Shown one piece after another: positions 63,807 through 64,000 of a DNA stretch of 64,000 nt (within the stretch, counting starts at the first letter, position 1; each line of letters begins with the position of its first letter). This DNA is from JBJSXJ01 sp044235425 (lineage in GTDB: Bacteria; Planctomycetota; Planctomycetia; Pirellulales; Pirellulaceae). Position numbers and translations under genes: made by a program. The stretch spans positions 9,395-73,394 of the forward strand of contig JBIIHW010000028.1 of NCBI GenBank assembly GCA_044235425.1, in the 5' to 3' direction. The notes beneath the pieces were generated by a model. It did no database searches, was not told where the DNA came from, and was given only the letters and a program-made list of their open reading frames with translations.

Positions 63807-64000
63807 GGGGTTCGGGGTGCGGGGTGCGGGGTTCGGGTGCGGGGTTCGGGTGCGGGGTTCGGGTGCGGGGTGCGGGGTGCGGGGTTCGGGGTTCGGGGTG
63901 CGGGGTGCGGGGTGCGGGGTGCGGGGTGCGGGGTGCGGGGTGCGGGGTGCGGGGTGAGGGGTGCTGGGGGCTGGGTGCGTGGTGAGGGGTGCGGGGTGAG
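63807..64000 (+). repeat. G-rich heptamer array (GGGGTGC / GGGGTTC), continues past the window
   Basis: Almost every base from 63807 to the window edge is a 7-bp unit GGGGT(G/T)C, with a few 6-bp and degenerate units. It starts 5 bp after the TPR gene stop. On the + strand it has repeated G4 runs, so G-quadruplexes could form. Confidence 0.9.

Overview
The window looks like a chromosomal segment of a planctomycete, probably from the Pirellula/Rhodopirellula side of the phylum. The evidence is a set of families that co-occur there: two DUF1501 Tat-exported proteins, a DUF1549/DUF1553 (PSCyt-type) partner, a Pirellula/Verrucomicrobium-type haem-binding domain protein, a PEP-CTERM protein, an aspartate kinase with four ACT repeats, and many short intergenic minisatellites. 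No rRNA, tRNA, CRISPR array or transposase was recognised.

Layout. 1-3.1 kb: a truncated cytochrome gene and an unknown membrane-anchored protein. 3.5-5.5 kb: an enolase-superfamily dehydratase coupled to a DapA-family lyase/deaminase, suggesting imino-acid or sugar-acid catabolism. 6.3-21.9 kb, minus strand: a DUF1501 protein, then an envelope operon (two TPR/surface-module proteins, one of about 2,485 residues, followed by ExbB, ExbD, ExbD, a small membrane protein and a DUF4159 protein). 22.2-25.8 kb: a DUF1549/1553 + DUF1501 pair. 26.2-31.7 kb: HtrA protease, NadC, a ComEA-like helix-hairpin-helix protein and UvrB. 41.3-49.5 kb: PEP-CTERM protein, parallel beta-helix protein, small exported proteins, and an ECF sigma factor with a probable anti-sigma partner. 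49.6-52.8 kb: feoA-feoA-feoB and a small Cys-rich companion behind a good Fur-box candidate. 53.0-57.4 kb: hom, proposed homoserine kinase and aspartate kinase. 57.5-63.8 kb: flavin amine oxidase, membrane protein, glycosyltransferase, QueA and a TPR protein. The window ends in a G-rich heptamer array.

The standout is 31.8-41.2 kb, a minus-strand cluster bounded by two 102-bp direct repeats that are 101/102 identical. It encodes, in transcription order, a SEFIR(TIR-like)-domain protein, a MoxR-type AAA+ ATPase, a vWA-like protein with two FGE-sulfatase domains, an HRDC-domain protein, a reverse transcriptase, a non-coding template repeat and a second FGE-sulfatase protein. I aligned the template repeat (33244-33375) by eye with the matching segments of both FGE genes. 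All 31 substitutions (19 in one, 12 in the other) fall at template adenines on the coding strand; no C, G or T of the template is changed across about 131 aligned positions. This is the signature of a diversity-generating retroelement (DGR). Here it diversifies two FGE-domain proteins inside what looks like a MoxR/vWA/SEFIR NTP-dependent conflict or signalling operon. One variable repeat lies in the middle of a 1,137-residue protein rather than at its C-terminus, which is unusual.
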